A stretch of DNA of 64,000 nt. It comes from Tsukamurella sp. 8F (GTDB lineage Bacteria; Actinomycetota; Actinomycetes; Mycobacteriales; Mycobacteriaceae). The position numbers were made by a program, and so were the translations under genes. Position 1 is the stretch's first letter. Every line of letters starts with the position of its first letter. Location of the stretch: assembly GCF_029167375.1 (NCBI RefSeq), contig NZ_JARFTP010000004.1:62001-126000 (forward strand), written 5' to 3'. Below, piece after piece: positions 24,221 through 32,249 of the stretch. The notes under the pieces are model-generated. The model ran no database searches. It was not told the origin of the DNA and saw nothing but the letters and a program-made list of their open reading frames with translations.

Positions 24221-27200
24221 CGCGGGTCCTGATCGCCAACCGCGGCGAGATCGCACTGCGCATCGTCCGCGCAGCGGCGGAGTCCGGCCTGGAGTCCGTC
24301 GCGCTGTACGCATCCGACGATGCAGACACTCCCCACGTGCATGCCGCGAGCGTCGCCGTCGCACTGCCCGGTTCCGGCCCCGCGGCGTACCTCGACGCCG
24401 CAGCCGTCGTGGCGGCGGGTGTTGCGGCGGGCGCCTCCGTCGTCCACCCCGGCTACGGCTTCCTCAGTGAGAATGCGGGATTCGCCCGCGCCTGCGCGGC
24501 AGCGGGCCTCGTGTTCGCGGGGCCTACGCCGGAGCTGCTGGAGTTGTTCGGTGACAAGGCGTCCGCCCGGGCGGCGGCGACCGCTGCGGACGTTCCGGTG
24601 CTGCCGGCCACCGAGGGGGCCGCCACTCTCGACCAGGTGCGCGGGTTCCTCGCCGCCCACCCCGGCGGGATCATGATAAAGGCGGTCGCGGGCGGCGGCG
24701 GCCGCGGCATGCGCGTGGTGCGCTCCGACGACGCGCTCGACGCCGCATACGCGGCATGCGCTGCTGAGGCCGAACGAGGCTTCGGGTCGCGGGATGTGTT
24801 CGCGGAGAAGCTGTTCGAAGATCCTCGGCATGTCGAGGTGCAGATCGTCGCCGACGGCTCCCGCGCCTTGGCCATCGGTGATCGCGACTGCAGCGTGCAA
24901 CGCCGGCACCAGAAGCTGATCGAGACCGCGCCCGCCCCGGACCTCGGTACCGACATGCGGCGCGCACTGCACATCGCGGCGTCGCGGCTACTCGCCCGCG
25001 CCGGCTATCGTGGCGTCGCGACCGTTGAATTCCTCGTCGGAGAGCGAGATTCGGTGGTCTTCCTCGAGGTCAATCCCCGGATCCAGGTGGAGCACACGGT
25101 CACCGAGGAGGTGACCGGGGTCGACCTGGTCGGCGCGCAGCTGGCGCTGGCGCAGGGCGCGATGCTGTCCGATCTGGACCTGCCGCCCGGGATCTCGTCG
25201 TGTGGAGACGGCGTGGACGGGGACCTCGCCGCGGCGCGCGGATTCGCGATGCAGGCGCGTGTCAATGCCGAGACCCTCGCGCCCGACGGTGCGCCGACCG
25301 CAGCGTCCGGCACCCTGGCCGCGTTCACCCCGCCGAGTGGGCCGGGCATCCGGGTCGACACCTACGGACGACCGGGCCTTGTGCTGGGCGCGCGCTACGA
25401 CCCGCTGCTCGCGAAGGTCGTTGCGAGGGCGGCGTCGTACTCGGCGGCGACGGCGAAGCTCCGGGCAGCGTTGGGAGAGTTCGTGATCGACGGTGTTGCG
25501 ACGTCGATCCCCGTGCTGCGCGCGATGCTCGCGGATCAGGAACTGGCAGGCGGGCCGGTAACCACGGGCTTCGTCGCGGATCGCCTACCCGCGCTCATCG
25601 CCGAGGCCCCGGCGCAGCCTGTCGTGTCCGAGCATGTCGAGCTGCGGGCGGGCGAGGAGGTAGCACGGGCGCCGATGGCGGGAACCGTCGTCTCCGTGGT
25701 GAGGGAGGGCGACGAGGTTCCAGGGAGTGCGCCGCTGGCCGTATTGGAGGCCATGAAGATGGAGCACGTCATCGTCGCGCCCGTCGGCGCTCGCGCCGTG
25801 CGCGTCCTTGCACGGCCGGGATGCACCGTCGCGTCCGGGGATCCGCTCGTCCTCTACACGGTGACCGGTTCGGTGGGCGCCGCGGGTGTGCCGGACGTGG
25901 ATCTCGACGCGGCGCGCGACGACCTGGCCGAGATACTGGACCGGCACGCCGCCACCGAGGATGCGGCCCGTCCCGAGGCCGTCGCCAAGATGCGTAGGCG
26001 TGGTCGTAGGACGGTGCGTGAGAACATATCCGACCTCGTCGACGACGGCAGCTTCGTCGAGTACGGGGGCCTCGTCGTGGCAGCGCAGCGCAGCCGGCGC
26101 AGCGAGGAGGATCTCATTGCGAACACTCCGGCCGACGGTCTCGTCGGCGGAGTGGCGACTATCGGAGCAGACCGCTTCGATGCCGCCGCCGACGTAGCCG
26201 TGCTCGGCTACGACTACACGGTGCTAGCGGGGACGCAGGGCTGGCGCAATCACGCCAAGACCGACCGCGTGCTCGAGATCGCCGGGCGACGAAGGCTTCC
26301 CGTGATCGTTTTCGCGGAGGGAGGAGGCGGCCGGCCGGGCGACACGGATCTGCCCGTCGTGGCGGGTCTCGATGTTCCTACGTTCCGCACCCTGGGTGCG
26401 CTCAGCGGTGAAGTGCCGCTCGTCGCCGTCGTGTCCGGCCGGTGCTTCGCCGGGAACGCCGCAATGGCCGGCACCTGCGACGTGATCATCGCGACACCCG
26501 ATGCGAATATCGGTATGGGCGGGCCGGCGATGATCTCGGGCGGTGGCCTCGGCGATCACCGCCCGGAGGAGATCGGACCCATCGATGTTCAGCGTCGCAA
26601 CGGTGTCGTACATCTGGTGGCTCGCGACGATGCGCACGCAGTCGAGCTCGCCCGTCGCTACCTGTCGTACTTCCAGGGGCCCATCGCACAATGGGAGGCA
26701 CCGGATCCGCGGATCGCGCGCCACATCGTGCCTCGGAACCGGCTCCGCGCCTACGACATCCGCGCGGCGATCGACGCCGTCGCCGACGTCGGATCGGTGC
26801 TCGAACTGCGCGCGGACCACGCAGTCGGAGTGGTCACAGCACTGGTGCGCGTGGAGGGCGTGGCCTACGGCCTGATCGCGAACTCGAGTCACCATCTCGG
26901 TGGCGCCATCGACGCCGAGGGCGCCGACAAGCTTGCCGACTTCCTCACGCTGTGTGAGACGCACGGCCTGCCCGTGGTGTCGTTCTGCGACACACCGGGA
27001 TTCATGGTCGGCCCCGACGCCGAGACGACGGCGACGGTGCGCCGATTCAGCCGCCTGTTCGTGATCGGTGCGCATATGACGGTGCCGATCGGTGCCTTCG
27101 TGCTGCGCAAGGGCTACGGCCTCGGTGCGATGGCGATGACGGCCGGCTCGTTCCGGGCGCCGGACTTCACCGTCGCCTGGCCTACGGGCGAGATCGGCGG

Positions 27201-27408
27201 TATGGGGCTGGAAGGCGCAGTTCGCCTGGGCTTCTCGAAGGAGCTTGCGGCGAAGGAGGACGCGGTGGAACGGCAAGAGCTGTTCGACCGGCTGGTGGCC
27301 CTCGCCTACGAGCGGGGCAAGGCCCTGGCAGCGGCGACGGTCGGCGAGCTCGATGATGTCATCGATCCCGCCGACACGCGCCGCTGGATAGCGCGCCTCG
27401 CGCGCTGA
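24217..27408 (+). CDS. Single-chain biotin-dependent long-chain acyl-CoA carboxylase (BC-BCCP-CT fusion)
   Basis: 1063 residues from ATG 24217, which overlaps the synthetase stop (ATGA). Biotin carboxylase at 1-445 (start VLIANRGEIALRI, ATP-grasp loop GGGGRGMRV, EVNPRIQVEHTVTE). Biotin carrier domain at about 480-550 with biotinyl-Lys514 in LEAMKMEH. Carboxyltransferase N and C halves at about 585-1063, with the oxyanion region SGRCFAGNAAMAG. This layout matches the homohexameric long-chain acyl-CoA carboxylase known from Mycobacterium avium paratuberculosis. It makes an alpha-carboxylated acyl-CoA. Ends 1 bp from the convergent efflux gene. Confidence 0.9.
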   Translation: MTRVLIANRGEIALRIVRAAAESGLESVALYASDDADTPHVHAASVAVALPGSGPAAYLDAAAVVAAGVAAGASVVHPGYGFLSENAGFARACAAAGLVFAGPTPELLELFGDKASARAAATAADVPVLPATEGAATLDQVRGFLAAHPGGIMIKAVAGGGGRGMRVVRSDDALDAAYAACAAEAERGFGSRDVFAEKLFEDPRHVEVQIVADGSRALAIGDRDCSVQRRHQKLIETAPAPDLGTDMRRALHIAASRLLARAGYRGVATVEFLVGERDSVVFLEVNPRIQVEHTVTEEVTGVDLVGAQLALAQGAMLSDLDLPPGISSCGDGVDGDLAAARGFAMQARVNAETLAPDGAPTAASGTLAAFTPPSGPGIRVDTYGRPGLVLGARYDPLLAKVVARAASYSAATAKLRAALGEFVIDGVATSIPVLRAMLADQELAGGPVTTGFVADRLPALIAEAPAQPVVSEHVELRAGEEVARAPMAGTVVSVVREGDEVPGSAPLAVLEAMKMEHVIVAPVGARAVRVLARPGCTVASGDPLVLYTVTGSVGAAGVPDVDLDAARDDLAEILDRHAATEDAARPEAVAKMRRRGRRTVRENISDLVDDGSFVEYGGLVVAAQRSRRSEEDLIANTPADGLVGGVATIGADRFDAAADVAVLGYDYTVLAGTQGWRNHAKTDRVLEIAGRRRLPVIVFAEGGGGRPGDTDLPVVAGLDVPTFRTLGALSGEVPLVAVVSGRCFAGNAAMAGTCDVIIATPDANIGMGGPAMISGGGLGDHRPEEIGPIDVQRRNGVVHLVARDDAHAVELARRYLSYFQGPIAQWEAPDPRIARHIVPRNRLRAYDIRAAIDAVADVGSVLELRADHAVGVVTALVRVEGVAYGLIANSSHHLGGAIDAEGADKLADFLTLCETHGLPVVSFCDTPGFMVGPDAETTATVRRFSRLFVIGAHMTVPIGAFVLRKGYGLGAMAMTAGSFRAPDFTVAWPTGEIGGMGLEGAVRLGFSKELAAKEDAVERQELFDRLVALAYERGKALAAATVGELDDVIDPADTRRWIARLAR

Positions 27409-27409
27409 C

Positions 27410-28909
27410 TCAGTGGGCCATCGCCACCGTGCCCTCGGGTGTAGCGGGCAGCTTCCCGCTGCGCATGACGACCCCGGCGACCACACCGCCGATCGCGAAG
27501 ATCGCTGCGGCCCACCAGAAGGCGGTGGTGTAGCTGTGGATAGCCGCCAGACCCGCGAGTTGGGCGGGCGCCGTCGATGCGGCATGCGAGGTCGCGAACG
27601 ACGTCGCGGCGCTCGATGCGATGGTGCTCAGTAGCGCGGTACCGACCGAACCACCCACCTGCTGCATCGTGTTGACGGTCGCGGAGGCGACCCCGGCATC
27701 GTCGGGCGACACACCGGAGATGGCTCCCTGCATGGACGGGGCCATCGACAGACCCAAGCCGAGGCCGACGATCACCAGGCCGGGAAGGATACCCGATGCG
27801 TAGTGCGACGACGCGTCGATCTGGGTCAGCAGGAGCATGCCACCGGCCGCGACGATCATGCCGCTCGCGGTCATCCAGCGCGGGCCGAAGCGGGGCAGCA
27901 GGACCGCCGTAGCGACGGTCGAGCCGACGATCAGCACGCCGATCATGGGCAGGAACGCGAGGCCCGTGGTGATGGGGGTGAAGCCCAGGTTCTGCTGCAG
28001 GTAGTAGGTGAGGAACAGGAAGATGCCGAACATCCCGATGCCCGCGATGAACACCACGAGGTAGGAGCCGCCTCGCGTGCGGTCGAGGACGACGCGCAGC
28101 GGGAGCAGCGGGTGCTGTGAGCGCGTCTGGATCCAGGCGAAGACGCCCAACAGGATCACGCCGGCAGCGAGGAACGCGGTGGTCACGGCCGAGGTCCAGC
28201 CGTCGGTTTCGGCGTGCGAGAACCCGTAGACGATGGAGAACAGAGCGGCGGACACCGTGACGACGCCGGGCAAGTCGAGCTTGGGGCGGTGCTCAGAGCG
28301 CTGTTCGTCCAGGAACAGCAGGGCGCCTACCAGGGCCATCGCGGCGATCACCAGGTTGACGTACAGGCACCAGCGCCAATCCGCCCACTCGGTGAGCATG
28401 CCACCGAGGAGCAGGCCGAGTGCGCCGCCGCCACCGGCGATGGCGCCGAAGATGCCGAACGCGCGGGCACGCTCCTCACCGTCGGTGAAGGTCGTCGTCA
28501 ACAGCGCGAGCGCGGCAGGCGCAAGCAGTGCGCCGAACACGCCCTGACCGGCGCGGGCGATCACCAGCATCTCGAAGCCCGTTGCGGCACCGCCGAGCGC
28601 TGACATCGCCGCGAATCCGACCAGCCCGATGATCAGCGTCGTCTTGCGCCCCCACAGGTCGGACAGCCGGCCGCCGAGCAGGAGTAGGGAGCCGAACGCG
28701 AGAGCGTAGGCGGTGACGATCCACTGCCGGTCGGCGTTGTCGAAGCCGAGCGCCGCCTGGGCGTGCGGCAGGGCGATGTTCACGATGGTCGCGTCGAGCA
28801 CGACCATTATCTGAGCCAGTGCGAGGACGCCGAGGACGACCCAGCGCAGGCGGTGCCGGCGCTGGGCGCGCTGGTCGTCGGGCGCCAGTTCGCTGTCGAG
28901 TGTGGTCAT
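27410..28909 (-). CDS. MFS drug efflux transporter, DHA2 (EmrB/QacA, 14-helix) family
   Basis: 499 residues. Motif D1 LDATIVNIALPHAQ in helix 1, loop motif GGRLSDLWGRKTTL, and motif C GGGGALGLLLGG. A hydrophilic N-terminus precedes about 14 membrane helices, and the cytoplasmic tail is short. Divergent from a TetR regulator with two palindromes between them, so an inducible multidrug or metabolite exporter in the plasma membrane. Substrate unknown. Confidence 0.9.
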   Translation of the reverse strand: MTTLDSELAPDDQRAQRRHRLRWVVLGVLALAQIMVVLDATIVNIALPHAQAALGFDNADRQWIVTAYALAFGSLLLLGGRLSDLWGRKTTLIIGLVGFAAMSALGGAATGFEMLVIARAGQGVFGALLAPAALALLTTTFTDGEERARAFGIFGAIAGGGGALGLLLGGMLTEWADWRWCLYVNLVIAAMALVGALLFLDEQRSEHRPKLDLPGVVTVSAALFSIVYGFSHAETDGWTSAVTTAFLAAGVILLGVFAWIQTRSQHPLLPLRVVLDRTRGGSYLVVFIAGIGMFGIFLFLTYYLQQNLGFTPITTGLAFLPMIGVLIVGSTVATAVLLPRFGPRWMTASGMIVAAGGMLLLTQIDASSHYASGILPGLVIVGLGLGLSMAPSMQGAISGVSPDDAGVASATVNTMQQVGGSVGTALLSTIASSAATSFATSHAASTAPAQLAGLAAIHSYTTAFWWAAAIFAIGGVVAGVVMRSGKLPATPEGTVAMAH

Positions 28910-28932
28910 AGGAATCTCCGTCGGATCTGTAT

Positions 28933-28949
28933 CGGAGGAATCTCCTCCG
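28933..28949. promoter_or_regulatory. CGGAGGA-ATC-TCCTCCG palindrome near the efflux gene start
   Basis: Perfect 7-bp arms around a 3-base spacer, 24 bp upstream of the efflux gene start. Similar in half-site flavour (GGAGA/GGAGG) to the dyad at 28974-28996; probably a second binding site of the divergent TetR protein. Confidence 0.5.
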
Positions 28950-28973
28950 CTTATGCCCTAGACCGTAGCACGG

Positions 28974-28996
28974 AAGTGGAGAATCTGTCTCCACTT
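28974..28996. promoter_or_regulatory. AAGTGGAGA-N5-TCTCCACTT palindrome before the TetR gene
   Basis: Perfect 9-bp arms with spacer ATCTG, 14 bp before the TetR start codon. Strong candidate autoregulatory operator. Confidence 0.7.
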
Positions 28997-29010
28997 GATA
29001 TGCTGTGAGT

Positions 29011-29679
29011 ATGACCACGACCGATCCGGCAGCAGCACCCCGGCCGTTGCGTGCCGACGCCGCCCGTAACCGCAAGCGGATAGTCGGCGCCGCGCGGGAG
29101 TTGTTCGCCGAGCGGGGGCTCGAGGTGACCCTCGACGATGTCGCCGTACGCGCGGGTGTGGGCGTGGGGACCGTGTATCGCCGGTTCGCCAACCGCGACG
29201 AGTTGATCGAGGCGGTGTTCGTCCACCATATCCAGGAGGTCACAGAGCGGATCACGACGGAGATCGAGAACGCGGAGCCGTGGGACGCCGTGGTGCTCCT
29301 GCTCACCGCCGTGGGCGAGTTCATCGCCGACGATCGCGGGCTCGCGACGATGCTGACGAGCGTCGACCACGAGGCGTCGGCCCTCGCCGAGGCCAAGAAC
29401 ACCGTCGAGACACTGGTGCTGTCGGTCTACTCGCGAGCGGAGGAGGCGGGCGTGCTGCGGCCCGAACTGGTGCCTGCCGACTTCTTCGGCTTCGTGTGCA
29501 TGCTGGCCGCCATAGGCGAGGCGACGCAGCCCGTCGTACCCGGCGCCTGGCGCCGATACCTGGAGTTGATGCTCGACGGGATGCGTGCGGATGCGCGTCC
29601 CAGGGTGCCACTGACCGTCGCCGCCCTCACGGATGACGAGATCGAGGAGATCGAGAAGCACAAGCACATGCGCCGCTGA
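29011..29679 (+). CDS. TetR-family regulator of the divergent DHA2 efflux pump
   Basis: 222 residues from ATG 29011; GTG 29005 would add two. Helix-turn-helix VTLDDVAVRAGVGVGTVYRRFANRDEL at about 30-56. The C-terminal domain resembles SbtR/TetR_C-type regulators often paired with MFS pumps. The intergenic palindromes at 28933-28949 and 28974-28996 cover both promoters, consistent with repression of pump and self. Ends 1 bp before the convergent MBL gene. Confidence 0.88.
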   Translation: MTTTDPAAAPRPLRADAARNRKRIVGAARELFAERGLEVTLDDVAVRAGVGVGTVYRRFANRDELIEAVFVHHIQEVTERITTEIENAEPWDAVVLLLTAVGEFIADDRGLATMLTSVDHEASALAEAKNTVETLVLSVYSRAEEAGVLRPELVPADFFGFVCMLAAIGEATQPVVPGAWRRYLELMLDGMRADARPRVPLTVAALTDDEIEEIEKHKHMRR

Positions 29680-29680
29680 G

Positions 29681-30502
29681 TCACGTCAGATGGTCGAAGA
29701 CCCCGTTGACCCAATCGATGTGACGCTGCGCGTCCTCGGCGATCACGTCACTTCCGTAGTCCCTGGTGCGCCGGCCGAAATTGTTCCAGACGACGTCTGT
29801 GTCGTAGCGCGACAGGCGATCCGCGATGCGGCGCACCACGGCCGCGGAGAGCGGGATCAGGGTGGGGTAGCCGCGCATGAAGGCGACCCGGCCCCCGGGG
29901 GTGACCATCACGCCGTCGCCGGACAGCAGTACGGACCTCCGCCCGTTCGCATCCCGTGGCCGGTAGGCGACCGCACTGCCCGGGAAATGTCCCCCGATCA
30001 CGTCGAGGGTTATGCCGGGTAGCACGTCGAACGGCTCCGACCACGTCTGCATCGTGGGCGGTCGCAGGCCGAGCCAGGCCTCGTCGGCGGCCGAAACCCA
30101 CACGGGCGCATCGCCGAACGCCGCGCTCCAGGCGGATTGAGCGCCGAACATGTGCGGGTGGCTGGTTGCTATCGCGTCGATGCCGCCGAGTGCGCGCACC
30201 GCGTCGACCGACTCGTCGTCGATCATTCCTGGGGCATCGAAGAGCAGGTTTCCCGAACGGGACTCGATGAGGATCGCCGTCTGGCCGATCCCCACGTAGG
30301 CCGTCAGACCCCACATCCCCGGAGCCAGCTCGCGCACCTGTACCCGGTTACCGGCATCGCGGAGTTCGGGCGCGGTGGTCCAGCGCTGGCCCCCGTCCGG
30401 CACGTACTGGCGCTCGTCCGCGCAGATCGGGCAGACCTCGGGCGGCTCGGTGTCCCCGGGGTACTCGACGGCGCACGCGGCACAGATCCAGGGCTCGTTC
30501 AT
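29681..30502 (-). CDS. Rubredoxin-like zinc ribbon fused to MBL-fold hydrolase
   Basis: 273 residues from ATG 30502 (MNEPWICAACAVEYP). The first 30 residues form a Cys4 ribbon, CAAC then CPIC. The rest is a metallo-beta-lactamase fold with LLFDAPG, GGHFPGSAVAY and LLSGDGVMV strands. The usual HxHxDH metal motif is replaced by SHPHMFGAQ, as also seen in relatives of this ribbon-MBL family, so the metal site must differ from classical enzymes. Substrate unknown. Transcribed alone. Confidence 0.78.
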   Translation of the reverse strand: MNEPWICAACAVEYPGDTEPPEVCPICADERQYVPDGGQRWTTAPELRDAGNRVQVRELAPGMWGLTAYVGIGQTAILIESRSGNLLFDAPGMIDDESVDAVRALGGIDAIATSHPHMFGAQSAWSAAFGDAPVWVSAADEAWLGLRPPTMQTWSEPFDVLPGITLDVIGGHFPGSAVAYRPRDANGRRSVLLSGDGVMVTPGGRVAFMRGYPTLIPLSAAVVRRIADRLSRYDTDVVWNNFGRRTRDYGSDVIAEDAQRHIDWVNGVFDHLT

Positions 30503-30533
30503 GGCCCCATCGAACACTCTCGGGCGCCGCTTG

Positions 30534-31217
30534 TCAGCGAGGAACGCGCACGAGCTCCAGCGGGACCTCCGAGAACTCGGTGAAACCGAGCGAAGTATAA
30601 AGGCGCCGTGCGGGATTGGCCGCCCCGGTGTGCAGGAAGACCTCGTCGCCGCGGGCTCTGATGCCGTGGGCGACCGCACGTAGCAGTCGTGTCGCGTAGC
30701 CCCGGCCGCGTGCTTCCGGTGCTGTGCACACCGCGCTGATCTCGGTCCACCCGTCGGGCCGCATGCGCTCGCCGGCCATGGCGAGCAGAGCACCGTCGAC
30801 ACCCCGGATACCGATATACGTCCCGAGTTCGATCGTGCGGGGGAGGAAAGGGCCGGGATCCGTGCGGCGGACGAGCGCGGTCATCTCGGGCACGTCCGCC
30901 GACGTGAGCGTGACGACGTCGTCACCGGCAGGCTCCGCCTCGAACGCGGTGCCGTCGAACAGGATCAGTCCGAACGTCTCCAGCGACTCCCAACCGCCGG
31001 GCAGGCGCGAGGCGCGATCTCGGAACCCGACGGTGCCACCGGGGCCCGCGAGGGCGACGGCGTCGCCGTAGTCGTCGGCGGTGAGCTCGCGCGGGTGTCC
31101 GTAGAACACCGAGACCTCGGGGTGGTAGCGGCTGATCCGGCCGCGGGTGATGGCGAAACGCGCGTGCGCGCCGGCCAGGGAGCTGCGGATCGGGTCGGCC
31201 AACGAGGATTCGGTCAC
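30534..31217 (-). CDS. GNAT-family N-acetyltransferase (FR47-like)
   Basis: 227 residues. The GNAT fold lies in the C-terminal half: acetyl-CoA pyrophosphate loop APEARGRGYATRLL (R/Q-x-x-G-x-G/A form), preceded by ISAVCT and followed by FLHTGAANPARRLYTSLGF. The N-terminal half is a divergent GNAT-like domain. Substrate unknown. Separated by about 30 bp from the MBL gene downstream on the same strand, so possibly co-transcribed. Confidence 0.82.
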   Translation of the reverse strand: MTESSLADPIRSSLAGAHARFAITRGRISRYHPEVSVFYGHPRELTADDYGDAVALAGPGGTVGFRDRASRLPGGWESLETFGLILFDGTAFEAEPAGDDVVTLTSADVPEMTALVRRTDPGPFLPRTIELGTYIGIRGVDGALLAMAGERMRPDGWTEISAVCTAPEARGRGYATRLLRAVAHGIRARGDEVFLHTGAANPARRLYTSLGFTEFSEVPLELVRVPR

Positions 31218-31249
31218 CCCCGCAGCTTCTCACCTCACGGAATTCCAAC

Positions 31250-31693
31250 TCATGAGTGGTCGTTGCCGCCGAAGTCCTCGGGCGTGTAGTCGCGCGCCTC
31301 GACCAGCACCATCCAGTTGCCGGAGTTGTCGCGCATGAGCGCCTCGATTCCGTACGGCCGCTCCTCCGGGGCCTGCAGGAATTCCACGCCTTTGGCCTTC
31401 AGGTCCTGGTAGGTGGCGTGGCAATCGTCGACGGCGAGCCCCAATCCGGGTAGTCCGCCCGCGGCCTGGGCGCGCTGGAACGCTGCGATGAGGTCGTCGG
31501 ACAGCGGCTTACTCGGAGTGGTCAGGTGCACCTGCAGCTCGGGCTGGTTCGGGTGGACGACGGTCACCCACCGGAAGTCGGGACCGAGCTGGATGTCGTC
31601 CTTGGCGGCGAAGCCGAGCACGTCGGTGTAGAAGGCGAGGGACTCGTCGATGTCGCGGACGAAGACGGATACGAGGCTGATGTTGGTGATCAT
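31250..31693 (-). CDS. VOC-family (glyoxalase/bleomycin-resistance-like) protein
   Basis: 147 residues from ATG 31693 (MITNISLVSVFVRDI). Two beta-alpha-beta-beta-beta modules. DIDESLAFYTDVLGF marks the first and GLAVDDCHATYQDLKAKG the second, with EARDYTPEDF at the end. Starts 11 bp after the AraC-type gene stop, so they form an operon. AraC-VOC pairs are common in actinobacteria and usually orphan in function. Confidence 0.85.
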   Translation of the reverse strand: MITNISLVSVFVRDIDESLAFYTDVLGFAAKDDIQLGPDFRWVTVVHPNQPELQVHLTTPSKPLSDDLIAAFQRAQAAGGLPGLGLAVDDCHATYQDLKAKGVEFLQAPEERPYGIEALMRDNSGNWMVLVEARDYTPEDFGGNDHS

Positions 31694-31704
31694 GTCCGGG
31701 AACG

Positions 31705-32175
31705 TTATTCGCCTCGGTGCGGTTCGTCCTTCTCCTCGCTTGCGGAACCTGCGTCGCACCCGCGGTCGACGGGGGCCCGCTCGGCCAGACCGGCCATGAA
31801 CAGGTAGCAGCCGGGGATACGGGGCGCACCGCCGGAGTAGCGGCGCCGGAACTGGACCGGGCTTTCGCCGACGAGCGCCCGGAATCTGGTGGAGAACGAC
31901 CCGAGGCTCGTGAAGCCCACGGTCATACACACCTCGGTGACGGTCAGGTTGGTGGCGCGCAGCAGGTCCTGGGCGCGCTCGATGCGTCGGCGCGACAGGT
32001 GCTCGGCGGGGGAGATGCCGTACGTCGTCGTGAACAGCCGCTGGAAGTGGTACTTGCTGATGCCCGCGATCGCGGCGAGTTGCTGGAGGTCGAGCGGTTC
32101 GGCGTAGTTGAGGTCGGCGTGGTCGCGTGCACGCCGCAGGTGCACTAGGACGTCATCGGGGGCGCGGGCCGTCAT
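31705..32175 (-). CDS. AraC-family transcriptional regulator (short)
   Basis: 156 residues. The AraC double helix-turn-helix sits at the N-terminus (about 25-115): LAAIAGISKYHFQRLF, ISPAEHLSRRRIERAQDLL, then VGFTSLGSFSTRFRALVGESP. No separate ligand domain; an approximately 40-residue polar tail follows. Probably regulates its own operon with the VOC gene. Divergent from the decapeptide-repeat gene across 74 bp. Confidence 0.87.
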   Translation of the reverse strand: MTARAPDDVLVHLRRARDHADLNYAEPLDLQQLAAIAGISKYHFQRLFTTTYGISPAEHLSRRRIERAQDLLRATNLTVTEVCMTVGFTSLGSFSTRFRALVGESPVQFRRRYSGGAPRIPGCYLFMAGLAERAPVDRGCDAGSASEEKDEPHRGE

Positions 32176-32249
32176 GAACTCCAGTATTGCGGTGCCTGAT
32201 CGGGCAATGCTCGTCGGTACATCGGTGATACCGCCTAGTATCGGCGCCT

